64,000 bases of DNA from Aplectana chamaeleonis (Eukaryota; Nematoda; Chromadorea; Rhabditida; Cosmocercidae), in NCBI GenBank assembly GCA_029168955.1, contig JAPDOI010001370.1, positions 123,995 through 187,994 of the forward strand, read 5' to 3'. Positions 11,301-21,247 of the stretch are shown here, in pieces; the first letter of the stretch is position 1; every line of letters starts with the position of its first letter. The notes beneath the pieces were generated by a model. It did not search any database, was not told the origin of the DNA, and saw only the letters and a list, made by a program, of their open reading frames with translations. Both the position numbers and the translations under genes were made by a program.

Positions 11301-11692
11301 GTTCCCGTCTCGGAAGCCTGTGGAACCCCACCCCTACGAATAACAGAATGAAGAGTGGAGCATGTAAAAGCACTTGATAACTTAGAGTGATAGCACTATC
11401 AAATGAGAGTCTACGAGAGAAACGGCCTGCTTTACCTGAATATAACATGTCTGTTTACTGATGAAATGCTCCATTTTATAAGCCAGCCGGAGTACATAGA
11501 GCGGCATACTTGAAAGTGGATGGAAATTAGTCGGTATGTAAACAAGTTAAACTCAGGGAAATCAAGCTGTTTCTCTCGTAGACTCTCATTTGATAGCGCT
11601 ATCACTCTAAATTATCAAACGCTTCCACATGCCTCACTCTTCATTCTGTTATTCGTAGGGGTGGGGTTCCACAGGCTTCCGAGATGGGAACG
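11301..11692. repeat. Inverted repeat, about 160-bp arms, 73-base loop
   Basis: The left arm 11301-11460 and right arm 11534-11692 are reverse complements with scattered mismatches and small indels. Shared blocks include GGAAGCCTGTGGAACCCCAC, CCCTACGAATAACAGAATGA, and CAAATGAGAGTCTACGAGAG as read on the left arm. It lies inside the roughly 815-base stretch that interrupts the right arm of the foldback and is probably a separate palindromic insertion. Confidence 0.8.
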
Positions 11693-11827
11693 CTCCAATT
11701 CTATCAACCTGGATGGTTTTCAGCGCTTCAAACGCCGCTGTCGACATGATAGGGGCCAGGCGGTCCTTTTTATGCTGTTATCTCAACCATGTTTGTGAGC
11801 GTGTATGCTGCCTTTAGTTCGCACTTA

Positions 11828-12276
11828 AAGGCAGTGTTCACGATAAATTTCACGTCCGATATCTCCAGGGCTTATGGAAGGTCTGGTGCCCTATATAGCA
11901 AGGCATGCTTAAAAAGGACACGAAAGACGCGTTTTTGAGCCAAAATGGGCCCTCTCTTGTTTACGTTGGTTTTTGAGCGTGGAGGAATTGACCGCTAGAA
12001 GGATGATACCTATCAGTGCAATGAAGCAAACAGCTCACTTATCAGCACTTCCTTCATTTGATCATTCCTATAATCTGAGTCTTCATTTGTTCCTTTCAAG
12101 GAGCGGATCTGGGGCACGGGGCGTGTCTGGGGCACCAAAACGCTTGTTTGCAGCCGTTATTTTGCCACTCCTGGCTCGTTTTCTACCGTTCCTTTGGCAC
12201 TGGGAGCCTAGAATCCTTCTCCCCTAACATTTTACTGTGAAAAGTCAACGAGGATGATCATCGTGAACACTGCCTT
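11828..12276. mobile_element. MITE family 2, copy c
   Basis: Both ends carry the full terminus AAGGCAGTGTTCACGAT or its complement. TA precedes it (11826-11827); the right flank is CA, probably a mutated TA. It sits 13 bases right of the foldback element. It is 449 bp long and non-coding. The interior frame 11973-12227 has no recognisable motif. Confidence 0.85.
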
Positions 12277-12589
12277 CAAGGGCCAGATTACTACCGCCCC
12301 AGATTCCTAAGCTCCTCAGATGAAATGTTCATGTGGTGTGCTCGAATATTTCGTGAGTAGGCCCTCCTAAAAGCCATATAAAACATAATATATAATAGTA
12401 CAAAGTAGGTCTATGGAGGAACAACTATTGACCGGACGCTACGAAGCTGTTGACAGGTAATACGAAGCAGCGGGCCAATGGGTCCGAGCGCGGCTTCCTA
12501 CTTGAGAGAAATGACGGTATACTCCACGTCAAGGGAAGCAGGCGGTGGTGCGGTTGCGGATTTCCCTCAATATATAATACATTAGTACC
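12277..12589. other. No recognisable gene
   Basis: About 310 bases of unassigned sequence between a family 2 MITE and the nested family 3 pair. Confidence 0.4.
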
Positions 12590-13470
12590 AATCATTTTTC
12601 CGGAACAGCTGTGACTGATCGGTGAGTTCCCGTGGGAGCGGAGTTATGGCCTCTCAAAAATTCCTCTGAGTGGCGAAGGCATGGTTGGTGAGGCTTGTAA
12701 TTTTCGCCATACGCAACCGATGTCTGGGAGCACACTTTAAAGGCACAGTCCAAGCTCAGGAATTAATTCTGACATTTCCATATAATTGTGAAGTAGAACC
12801 GCAATTTATAGCACTTGCTAAGTGCGAGCTGCCAATTCCTCCGAATAAGTGAGATATAGGAGGAAGCCACCCTGGGGCGCCCACATCCAGAAGCCACTTT
12901 GGCACGCCCCTTTTACGATCTTTCGGGCTCAATAGTGGCAAGATCAGCGATGGTTTCCAACCAATAGTCCCGTTCTTCCCTTCATTCTCAACATTTTTCT
13001 TTGTTCAGGGCGACTCTCATACATCGGTTGCGAATGACGGAAGTTACAAGCTCCAGACAACTCGTCCACCATGCTTCTCCAGCTCAATTTTTGAGGGACC
13101 ATAATTCCGTTCATAAGGAGACTTTTACGATGCCAGAGACAACATTGGAATCAGCGTAGGACCGTTCTCGAGATAAGCAGGAAATCTGAAAAACTATTCT
13201 GAGTTTGGACTGTGCCTTTGATAAAAAAGAAGACTGTGAATGGGGGAAAGAACGAGGGTTCCGATGGAGAACATTTGCTAATCTTGCCATATTTGAGCTC
13301 GAGAGTGGGTTTAAGAGGGCGTGTCAAAATGTCTTGCAGCTGTGGGAGCGCTTGAGCGGCTTCTTTTTATATCTCGTTTATTTGCGGGGGAATTCAGAGC
13401 TCGCCCACGTATTATATAGTGTGGGTTTAGTTAACCTGAAAGAATCTGTCCGAACGTGGCAGGCTTATGT
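12590..13470. mobile_element. Older family 3 MITE, split by a second copy
   Basis: The pieces at about 12590-12737 and 13221-13470 together match, in reverse orientation, the interior of the family 3 element at 12740-13218. The left piece holds GCGGAGTTATGGCC, GGCTTGTAATTTTCGCC and CGCAACCGATGT; the right piece holds GGGGGAAAGAACGAGGGTTC, GAGGGCGTGTCAAAATG and CTGTGGGAGCGC. They join at GGGAGCACACT|GATAAAA, where the younger copy inserted. The outer ends are worn and approximate. Confidence 0.7.
12740..13218. mobile_element. MITE family 3, younger copy nested in an older one
   Basis: The left end AAGGCACAGTCCAAGCTCAG and the right end, the complement of AAGGCACAGTCCAAACTCAG, match with one difference over 20 bases. 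TA precedes the left end (12738-12739); the right flank is TG, one change from TA. It is 479 bp and non-coding. Its terminus shares AAGGCA with families 2 and the foldback element. Confidence 0.85.
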
Positions 13471-14514
13471 ACATCGAGACGGATGCGGGTTGGCTCAAAC
13501 AGCTCAAACGAAACATGTCAGCAGCTTTGTGAGACCGTTTCCAGTTTGAGCAACTGGTGATGGCGGCTCACAGGTGACGTGCCTAATGAATGTGATGCCT
13601 TGATACTCAATCGATTTCGAGGGTGTTGTCTTACTCCTAAACTGATCTTTCTGACCGGGTAGTGATCTTGAAATTCATACTTCGATCTATTTCGGGTCTT
13701 TGATAACGACGACCAGTAAATATTCGGACTAGTAAATAAAACGTTCCACCATAACAAATCTGAGAGACAGAAGCATTACACATAAGAACTAAGAAGATGC
13801 CCTGGTTACAAGATAGTCGATCATGGACACTGTTAGACCTCTTTAGTAACATTTTTTGTCCGATTCTCGTCAAACATTTGGGCGGCTGAACACGAGTATA
13901 ACATCCGTTTCTAGTTTGCCGGAAATTAGCTGTGGGTTAAGGCGCGCGTCTAAATGACATTATACCTACTGTAACCTGAAGTTAAAAGCTTACAACTTTT
14001 GTCGATGTTCTCGCGGTGAGATACACATGTCATTCAACCATCCAAGACATCCGTTCTCACGGAGTTACAATTTATTCCGGCCTCGATGGCAACGTGCCAA
14101 GGCTCATTCCCACCCAAGAAAAAAGGAAACATGGGTTGCGAACATAATTTTTGAGACAGCTGAAAGTCCGCAATTGTTTAGGACGCCCTCCCAGATTCGA
14201 AGTTCTGCGGGAATTCGAGCTCAGACAAACTGGGGCGTCGACAACAGGTTGATCCGCCAACGATGAGTCACCCACCGTTGGCCAACGCACCGATATTCAG
14301 TGGGCCTATGGCCCTTAGTTGCGATCTGGTCGATATCGAGCTGTTGTACAGCTAGCGTGTTTGCACTCTAGATTAAAACTGAAGTATACGACGCATTTTT
14401 TCACACATGCTTCAAATGACGAGAGTGCAGCCGGTTTAATTAGACAAGTTTGCGACCCCGCCCGCATCTGGAGGCCCTGCCCACCCGGTGGCGACCCCAG
14501 TGGAGGCTGGGCGA
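13471..14514. other. No recognisable gene
   Basis: No supported feature. Frames of 72-79 codons occur on both strands around 13518-13873 and 14027-14290 but overlap each other and show no motif. Confidence 0.4.
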
Positions 14515-14614
14515 CCCAGTCTCGACGCGTGTTGGTGTGTCGGCCGCGACGCGTGTCGGTGTGCCGACCAGTCTCGACGCGTGTTGGTGTGCCGATCGCA
14601 ACGCGCGTCGGTGT
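14515..14614 (+). repeat. Short GC-rich tandem repeat
   Basis: Four imperfect repeats of a CGACGCGTGTTGGTGTG core, spaced about 25-30 bases. Alternate copies read TCTCGACGCGTGTTGGTGTG and CGCGACGCGTGTCGGTGTG. CpG is locally dense compared with the AT-rich surroundings. Confidence 0.7.
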
Positions 14615-14885
14615 AAAGTAGTTTCTAAGCTAGATGAAACATTCCTGCAAGATGGGAACTGCTGCTAAGTAGGCCGCTAAACGTGACTCATCGGAATGTC
14701 AACAGCCCGACAACAGGCGGACGTCGCTGTGCAACGGGCTGGTCTCAAGATGAGAATGTGCGCGATTTGAGGTAATAGCAGGGAGCGTTTTATGAGATGA
14801 CAACTTTTCAACCTGTTGTCGCCGCCCCAGTTTGCCTGAGAAACTTTTTTTCGAAGGTTTGCCTCAGGTGCAAAAAGTTGGTCTC

Positions 14886-15112
14886 AATGAGACTGTCCGC
14901 CCACGCGGTCCGCGTGCGAGTCAAGCGACCGACGCGAAGACATTTTCCTAACTTCTGAATCGATTAGCCAGAATGTTAGAAGAATAGTAAATGATATCCC
15001 ATTCAGTTGACTGCAGCAGTGTGTAAGTTCGTACGAATAAATGCTTTCGCGACGGTCGCTCGTCACACACGCCGACCGCGTGCGCGTGAAAGTCTCTTAC
15101 GGACAGAACTTA
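14886..15112. repeat. Imperfect inverted repeat with CpG-rich arms
   Basis: The left arm near 14889-14945 (TCCGCCCACGCGGTCCGCGT, then GCGACCGACGCGAAG) pairs with the right arm near 15040-15110 (CTTTCGCGACGGTCGC, GCCGACCGCGTGCGCGTG). About 90 AT-rich bases separate them. It may be a worn foldback element. Confidence 0.6.
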
Positions 15113-16034
15113 CATAGTTCTACAAGGCGTTACAGATCAATGTTATTGTTAAAGCGCTCAAATTGAGAGGTATTGTCACACACCCGCCAACGTATATGTA
15201 AGCTCAAGTTTCATTTACAATAAGTGAGGCTGAGTTGAATTCCGTAAAGCAAGATTTATAAGAAGGTCCTTCCTCACGAGTAAAGTGCTGACGTACTATT
15301 GCGACATATATGTACGTTCTCAGCTGACAGAAATATAAGAGCAGTGTTCGAGAAAAAGTGAATACCATTAGAAGGGAAGATGCTTGGCGAATCGCCCTTC
15401 TCAGCACATTATATTCAGTGACAAATTCAATTAACAGGAATGTGCCGCATGCTGCGGTGCGAAAGTCCTAATATACCTTCTTGTTTACTCAGCTGATTTA
15501 CGTGAACGAAATGGATCGAATGCCGATTAATTTTCAATCAAAGTAGATGAACCAGTTGCCTGAAAGTTTGGTTAGAAAACTGCAACCAAGGGGTTTCTTT
15601 GGGTAAGCGAGTTCAAGTTCCAGCGCAATTGGAAATTCCCACGAAAGTGAGGGTCTGAGAAAAAGACAAAAATGATTGTGAAAATTGTACAGGATGGATA
15701 CAGAGCGCGCTTCATAAACATTTCGGCCAATACCACGCTAGCAGCCAAACATGCACCTTCCCGTCCCACCCAGTTCAACAGAATAGCAACAGCTGTTGCA
15801 AGTTTGGCTCCTGTTGTTAACGTACCCAAACTTCAAATAACGGCAACATGTTGAGGAGGCCAGTTACCAGCTATTGGGTTTGTAGCCACAGCTGTTAAGT
15901 TCCTATTCGGCTAGTAGCTGTTCTAACAACCTTATTTTTATTCCGCATTTCAAAATAAACCTCCTCCAATATTTCCATGTTTAGCAGATGTCACTGGGCT
16001 TGTGACTTGTATACAAGCTAATTGATTTTTTTAG
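15113..16034. other. No recognisable gene
   Basis: The only thing of note is a minus-strand frame at 15655-15829. It is hydrophobic, and on that strand a TTTTTCTCAG acceptor-like site lies next to 15654. With no homology I can recognise and no matching donor, I do not call a gene. Confidence 0.35.
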
Positions 16035-16355
16035 AATCCTTGCTGCTGTTCCGTACCAGTATCACGTACTCGAGTAATGCAAAATAAACTGTCCCAAACG
16101 AGTCGGCAATCGAAGAGTCCAAAGAAGCAGCGCTTCCTCTGCGTCTTAGACGGGTGCGCAACTTACCCAACTCACTTAACATCGGCATAAATCTTAACTC
16201 GACTTTTCGTTCCACATTGGAGGTTGGCGCAAACTCGGTTCATCTATGTTAAAGCATATGGATGGCACCGGGCTTGCGCCAGCATTCAAAGGTGAACGCA
16301 AAGTTCATTAGTATCCATGTCGACGTTGCGCGACGCAGCATCTGTCTCACCGTAA
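16035..16355 (+). pseudogene. Exon-like fragment, paralogue of 16514-16802
   Basis: It is preceded by a nematode-style acceptor (TTTTTTTAG ending at 16034). A frame open from that point to a TAA near 16193 includes QTSRQSKSPKKQ and CVLDGCATYP. These align at protein level with KTSRQSESPKKQ and CVSDGHATYA in the minus-strand fragment 300 bases away. A second matching block (GCGCGACGCAGCATCTGTCT) lies near 16330, followed by a GTAA donor-like site. The two blocks are separated here by extra sequence and a stop, so this copy looks broken. The product is not recognised. Confidence 0.35.
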
Positions 16356-16513
16356 TTCAAAAAAAATTATTGAATACCTGCCAGTACCTGCGACGTAAGG
16401 AAAGCATCTGCACCAAGAGTGAGTGTCAGAAACATTTTGAACAAAAATAACGCAAAAAAAAGAAATATGCGGAAAAAAGATATGAGGGCGTGAAAAATCG
16501 ATTAATTGTTTGT

Positions 16514-16802
16514 GGGTTACGGTAAGACAGATGCCGCGTCGCGCACGAGATTTGCATACGTTGCGTGCCCGTCAGAGACACAGAAGGAGTGCTGCTTCTT
16601 CGGACTCTCCGATTGCCGACTCGTTTTGGACAGAGTATATATTAGCGGCTCCATCTCATCGGGTTCCTCCGTCAGCTTTTCGAGACTGATCCTGGAAGAT
16701 GGCCTTGAGTTTCTCTCAAGAGAGGGACCGATGATCAACATCCAGGATTCTCCAGGTGCTGAAGAGTAATTTTGCCAGTAAGGAAAGTCCCCTCGGTTAC
16801 TT
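16514..16802 (-). CDS. Possible internal exon, unknown product
   Basis: On the minus strand there is an open frame of about 96 codons. It is bounded by GGCAG|GAAG at the left (16803) and TTACC|GTAAC at the right (16513), compatible with a 3' and a 5' splice site. The peptide is hydrophilic and Ser/Pro-rich, with KLTEEPDEMEPL and KTSRQSESPKKQ. Support comes from the inverted paralogue at 16035-16355, which keeps the same reading frame and the downstream GTAA. A chance frame inside a repeat remains possible. I recognise no domain. Confidence 0.35.
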
Positions 16803-16948
16803 CCTGCCATAATAGGTTATTTCGTTCTAATTCAGGGCGGAATTCGATTGAAAAAAACAACTGCTTTTTCCAGGGAGTCACCTCACCTTTTCTTTATTAC
16901 TACTCGGCCTTTGATTTTCCATATAAATGTCGACAGTATTCCCCTCCA

Positions 16949-16965
16949 TAGTGAACACTGCCCTT
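16949..16965. mobile_element. Solo end of a family 2 MITE
   Basis: TAGTGAACACTGCCCTTG is a slightly changed copy of the family 2 right terminus. No partner end was seen within 600 bases to the left, so this is a truncated or decayed copy. Confidence 0.5.
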
Positions 16966-17557
16966 GAATTTCTCTAAACACAATCCTGAAAGATCGGAGT
17001 GGACTGCCGATTGAAAACGTCGGTGGGATTGGCCCAGTGATGAATTATGAGGTGGGAAACGAGAGAGGTTTTTTCATGACAAAAACATGCTGTCATACCT
17101 CATTTAAGCTCAGCTGCAGCAAAACAGGAAACGGTCACAAAATGTCGACCAAGATAAATTAGCCAATTGAGCGCAATGACAGACAGCCTGTTCACGAGAA
17201 AGTGCCATGGTTGCGGAGGGAGGTAGCTTGATTTTGCTGCTAGAATCCAAGCTGATTCCTGTTTGAAATCAGGATCGGCCATGGAGCACAGAAAATTTGC
17301 AGTTAGTCTCAGATAACATTATGGATGCTTCCGGTGCAGAAGAAGACATTTTATGGAAAATCTCAGCTTCTTTTGTCTTCCTTAGGATGTGAGCTTTCTC
17401 ACACGGTCGCATGAATAAGCAAGATGGAAATCTTAATTCAATGGTTGCCGCTATTCTCATGATGAATAAGTTTCTGTTTTCTTGCTTCTGTTTTCTCCTA
17501 AAGGTTCTGGGTTGTTTTCACCTCTCAATGTGAAGGGGAACACAACAAAACTGAACG
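16966..17557. other. No recognisable gene
   Basis: Unassigned sequence upstream of the TATA box at 17558. Short frames on the minus strand (17100-17460) show no motif. Confidence 0.4.
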
Positions 17558-17566
17558 TATAAAAGG
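17558..17566 (+). promoter_or_regulatory. TATA box
   Basis: TATAAAAGG lies 30 bases before the ATG at 17596. A TCAACTT/TCTC pyrimidine-rich stretch that could hold the start site lies between them. This is strong box sequence in a plausible place for the downstream small gene, but the transcription start is not proven. Confidence 0.5.
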
Positions 17567-17595
17567 AAGAATCTCTATCAACTTTCTCTTCTTCG

Positions 17596-17982
17596 ATGTT
17601 AGAATTACTACTTCTGCTACTACCGATTCAATGCGGAGCGATATTCTGGGGTAAGTTTTCTGAAGCCTTCACTTGATGCCATTTTAGAGCCATAAATGTA
17701 AGTGGTTTTACTAGCGATATACGTATAGTGGATTCTTGCTGCATTGATCACCAATTACAAGTTGAAAACCCAAATGCGAATCAAATCGTAGTATGTTACT
17801 TGAGGTATCCAGGTAATCTGTTTTAACCTTCAATCTGGGAAGTGCCATCACTGCCCTCTATGACTCACTCATTTTCACACATATCTCACAGTGGAGTGGA
17901 CGGTAACGGATGGATCTTGAATACATATGTCACAGGCTACTCATGCGGGTCGAAGGAAGCTGACATGAAGATTGCATTTTGA
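17596..17982 (+). CDS. Possible small secreted protein, three exons
   Basis: My gene model has exons 17596-17650, 17690-17804 and 17892-17982, giving 86 residues with phases that join without a stop. Exon 1 encodes MLELLLLLLPIQCGA, a typical signal peptide, and ends at GGG|GTAAGT. Exon 2 ends at TTGAG|GTATCC and exon 3 follows CTCACAG. Introns are 39 and 87 bases, short as in nematodes. The first acceptor (TTTTAGAG|CC) is unusual, since the nearer TTTTAG would lead to a stop. The mature part has four cysteines. Its end (IVVCYL...GNGWILNTYVTGYSCG) faintly resembles the C-terminal hinge of CAP/SCP secreted proteins, but at this length it could only be a fragment. A TATA box lies upstream and a hairpin overlaps the stop. 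It could be a real small gene, a truncated CAP relative or a chance model. Confidence 0.4.
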
Positions 17983-18056
17983 CAAAAGTTCGTATTGTTC
18001 AAACAGTCCTTAAGTCTTCCAAATAAGGAGTGTTTGAACAATACGAATTTTTGTCA
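17980..18056 (+). repeat. Hairpin, 30-bp arms, at the stop codon
   Basis: 17980-18009 pairs with 18027-18056 with two mismatches in 30, leaving a 17-base loop. The left arm starts on the TGA of the model above. It could be a tiny palindromic insertion or a 3' UTR structure. Confidence 0.85.
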
Positions 18057-18593
18057 TAGTATTTGTGGAGAAGCTAAAGGCCAGGGTTTGCGGTAAAAGC
18101 GGTCGTTGTGGTATCCTAATGAGAAGGTAGGTCTGGCCATCGCAAAAAAGAAAATGCATGAAGATTCGGAGAGAAGACGAGCAGGAACAAATTTTTTCCT
18201 GGGTGTCCGCCGAGGGTTCGAGATGCGTCTTGATAATCGAACGAATTTTTGAAAAAAAATCGAAAAATCATCAGATCTCGTACGAACGAAAATTGAAAAA
18301 AAAAATCACAAATTTGCTGAGTTGAACGCGCAACTCAGGTGTCAGTGATATCTATCTACCATCAGTGATATCAGATATCTTGTGATCATATATCATGCCA
18401 TAGAAGGGCTCTCAACATTCTAAAGACAATAAAAAAATATTCGAGAAAAATTCGAACGAAAAAAAAGCGAAAAAAAAATCGTTCAACAAGTTTTTGAAAG
18501 AACGAAAACGAAAAGAAAATTCGAAAGATCTCTCTAAGTTTTTTAAAATCTTTCGCTCGTCTACAACTATACTGTATTCCTCACGCACAAAAA
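18057..18593. repeat. A-rich low-complexity stretch
   Basis: From about 18230 to 18545 the sequence is dominated by GAAAAAAAATCG- and CGAACGAAAA-like words, with a nested ATATCA/TGATAT dyad near 18345-18400. No coding signal. Confidence 0.55.
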
Positions 18594-18688
18594 GGTCTAT
18601 TGCTGGGAGAAAATGCGAAATTAGTCGCGAACAGCCGCAGGTGGCGGCTGTTCGCGACTAATTTCGCATTTTCTCACAGCAATAGACC
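18594..18688 (+). repeat. Near-perfect hairpin, 45-bp arms, 5-base loop
   Basis: 18594-18638 and 18644-18688 are reverse complements with one mismatch in 45. The loop is AGGTG. The arm holds GGTCTATTGCTG, AAAATGCGAAATTAGTCGCG and AACAGCCGC. Such a fresh, long hairpin is either a recent palindromic mobile element or a small-RNA precursor; the sequence alone does not decide. Confidence 0.9.
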
Positions 18689-19512
18689 ATGTTCGCGCTG
18701 CGTGATCAATATCATAGAATTGCACTTCGCCGCGTCGCTCGGCGGCGGAACTGTAAACGACCCCTAATTTCGCTTCCCAGTTTTTCGCACATTACCTCAC
18801 CTTGCCGTCCCATTAAGTGACGGCCTTCTGAGGCTGACCCCGAGCCAGTAGGTCGTTGCGGATATCATGACAAGATGAGCATCACGGACTTTCGTCTTCC
18901 ATGCGGAGCGATCCAGTGCCACAAGTCTCTCGTCCATCATAAACGAACTGCGATTCGCCAAATTGTCTTCGGTTTGCTTGATCCGAATCTTTCTGGGAGC
19001 CGGACGTTAAGCTTTGCTTTTCACTTTGTCTCGTGAGCAACTGGTGAGATAGGCTTACTACTGACAAACGACAGATATGAATGTTTTAGTGCAACATAAG
19101 CTTCCTGACCTCGCTTTCAACTGCGGACTGATTGCAGCAACGTTGGCGAATGAGTTTGCTTCTAACCTGGTCGTGGAGAGATGAGCCCGAAATTCATCGC
19201 ATTTGGAGCAGATCGAGCTTGCGCAGATCCGCTTTCAGCTGAGTCCAAAAAGTCTTTTCACAAGCCCCAAAACTGTGGGAAGTTAGAACCTAGTTAGTTC
19301 TGATAGAGTGGGCGAGAAGCCAGTTTACAACTGGCGAGTGTAGAAATGCTGATCTCTCCATCAATGCCTCACCCTTTATCTGCAGAAGTCTCGAAGCCTT
19401 CAATCTTTAGTGTACCTAACTCCATGATCGAAGACGCATGAGCACGATTTCTGGTCTGAACAACGACCTGTGGGACCAGTCGACTCTCTCTACCCAGTTC
19501 TTCGATTTTCTA
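18689..19512. other. No recognisable gene
   Basis: Unassigned. A minus-strand frame at 18882-19067 has no motif I can name. Confidence 0.4.
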
Positions 19513-19640
<128 letters not shown>

Positions 19641-19904
19641 TATATATCCTTATACTTAAAGCAGTTATGTCCCGATGTGTGTGTGTGTATGTGTGTGCAT
19701 GTGTCCCGCATATCTTAGGGATGGCCGATCAAAACTTGTATGAAATGGTACCCAACATTTAGGTGGGTGCGACATTTATCGATTACCAAAAAATCAGCCT
19801 GAGTCACCTCTTACGTGCCTCAGGGCAACTGAAGTTTGTCCGTGGAGCGCACTTTTGGCCGTGGGTCATGATAACTTCTGCGGAGTCGTCTAGCGATGCA
19901 AAAA

Positions 19905-20770
19905 ATGCAGGGCGTCATAAAGGAGTGCAGGACCCCAGTGAGGGTGTGCAGAGTCATAGAAAGTGTGCAGGACCCTAATCCGGGTGTGCAGGACGTCATA
20001 GAAAGTGCGCAGGCCCTAAGTAGGAATGTGCAGGACCCCAGCGGAAGTGTGCAGGACGTCATAGAAAGTGTGGAGGACCCCAGTGGGAGTGTGCAGGGCG
20101 TCATGGAAAGTGTGCAGGACCCCAGCGGAAGTGTGCAGGACGTCGTAGAAGTGTGCAGGACCCCAGTGGGGTATGCACGACGTCATAGAAAGTGTGAACG
20201 ACCCCGGTGAAGTGTGCAGGACATCAGACAATGTGCAGGTCTCCAGCGGGAGTGTGCAGGACGTCATTGAAGATGTACAGGACCCCAAAAGGAAGTGTGC
20301 AGGACGTCATAGAATTGTGCAGGACCCCAGCGGGAGTGTGCAGGACATCGTAGAAAATGTGCAGGACCTCAGAGGAAGTGTGCAGGACGTCATAGAAAGT
20401 GTGCAGGACCCCGGTGGAAGTGCGCAGGACATCACAGAAAATGGGCAGGTCCCCAGCGGGAGTGTGCAGGAGGTCATAGAAATTGTGCAGGACCCCAGCT
20501 GGAGTGTGCAGGACATAACAGAAAATGTGCAGGTCCTGGTAGGAGTGCGCAGGACGTCAGTGAATGTGTGCAGGAGCCCAACGCGAGTGTGCAGCACGTC
20601 ACAGATAGTGTGCAGGACCCAAATGGTTGGGTGCAGGACGTCATAGAGGGTGCGCAGGTCCCCAGTGGGAGTGTGCAGGGCGTCATAGAAAATGCACAGG
20701 TCACGAGTGGGAGTGTGCAGGTCATCAAAAGTTAGCAGGACCGCAGTGGGAGTGTGCAGGACGTTACCAA
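19905..20770 (+). repeat. 21/42-bp minisatellite, array A
   Basis: Alternating 21-base units of the types GTGTGCAGGACGTCATAGAAA and GTGTGCAGGACCCCAGCGGGA in dimers of 42. About 41 units, with moderate variation. Because 21 is a multiple of three, frames stay open for 90-157 codons on both strands; I regard them as by-products. Confidence 0.92.
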
Positions 20771-21247
20771 GAGTGAAGAATTTGAAAAAAGGTTTTTTTA
20801 AATTTTTTAATGCTAAATCTTAACCTTTTGTGGAGAAGAAAACAGATTAGAAAACATGAATTTTGAGAAGCGTGCGACGCGTTTCGAGATTGACGCAGAG
20901 CTCCTGAGACATTTTCTTGCCAGTTTTAGGAAACAAGCAGCAGGTCCACTTCCGCGCCTTCTCTGTTCGCCACTCATTGCAACCGCTCAGTCGTTTCGAT
21001 TCCCTAACTTCCAAAAACCAGTTTTTTATATGTTGCAAGTCTGAGCTTATCAAAATCTGCACCACAAAAACATAAACAACCACCTACTAATTTCATTCAT
21101 TGAGAACAAGGGCATGACGTTGGTGAACTAGGGAAACATCATATAAAATGAGAATGCGTTTGTCCTTATCATGATAGAGACGGTAAGGCGGGATTAATAG
21201 CTTGTGAACTCTACAAATTGGAAGAAAGGGCAGTGGGTAGCGACGTA

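Larger units (their letters stand above)
9044..11814. mobile_element. Large foldback inverted-repeat element (about 2.77 kb) with internal insertions
   Basis: The left terminus AAGGCAGCATACACGCTCAC (9044) and the right terminus, its complement ending at 11814, are flanked by TA (9042-9043 and 11815-11816). The outer 70 bases match almost perfectly. The left arm pairs with the right arm nearly to a centre at about 9903. Pairings include 9121-9150 with about 10880-10910, 9490-9785 with 10520-10802, and 9812-9895 with about 9915-10000. The right arm is interrupted by a family 2 MITE (10027-10513) and by about 815 bases (about 10925-11740). The left arm has about 260 extra bases near 9180-9440. 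No transposase-like frame is visible. Confidence 0.8.

Noticed and set aside
15572..15854. Overlapping frames on both strands, one with a good acceptor-like TTTTTCTCAG
   Set aside because: No recognisable domain, no matching donor and no promoter. Too little to call a gene.
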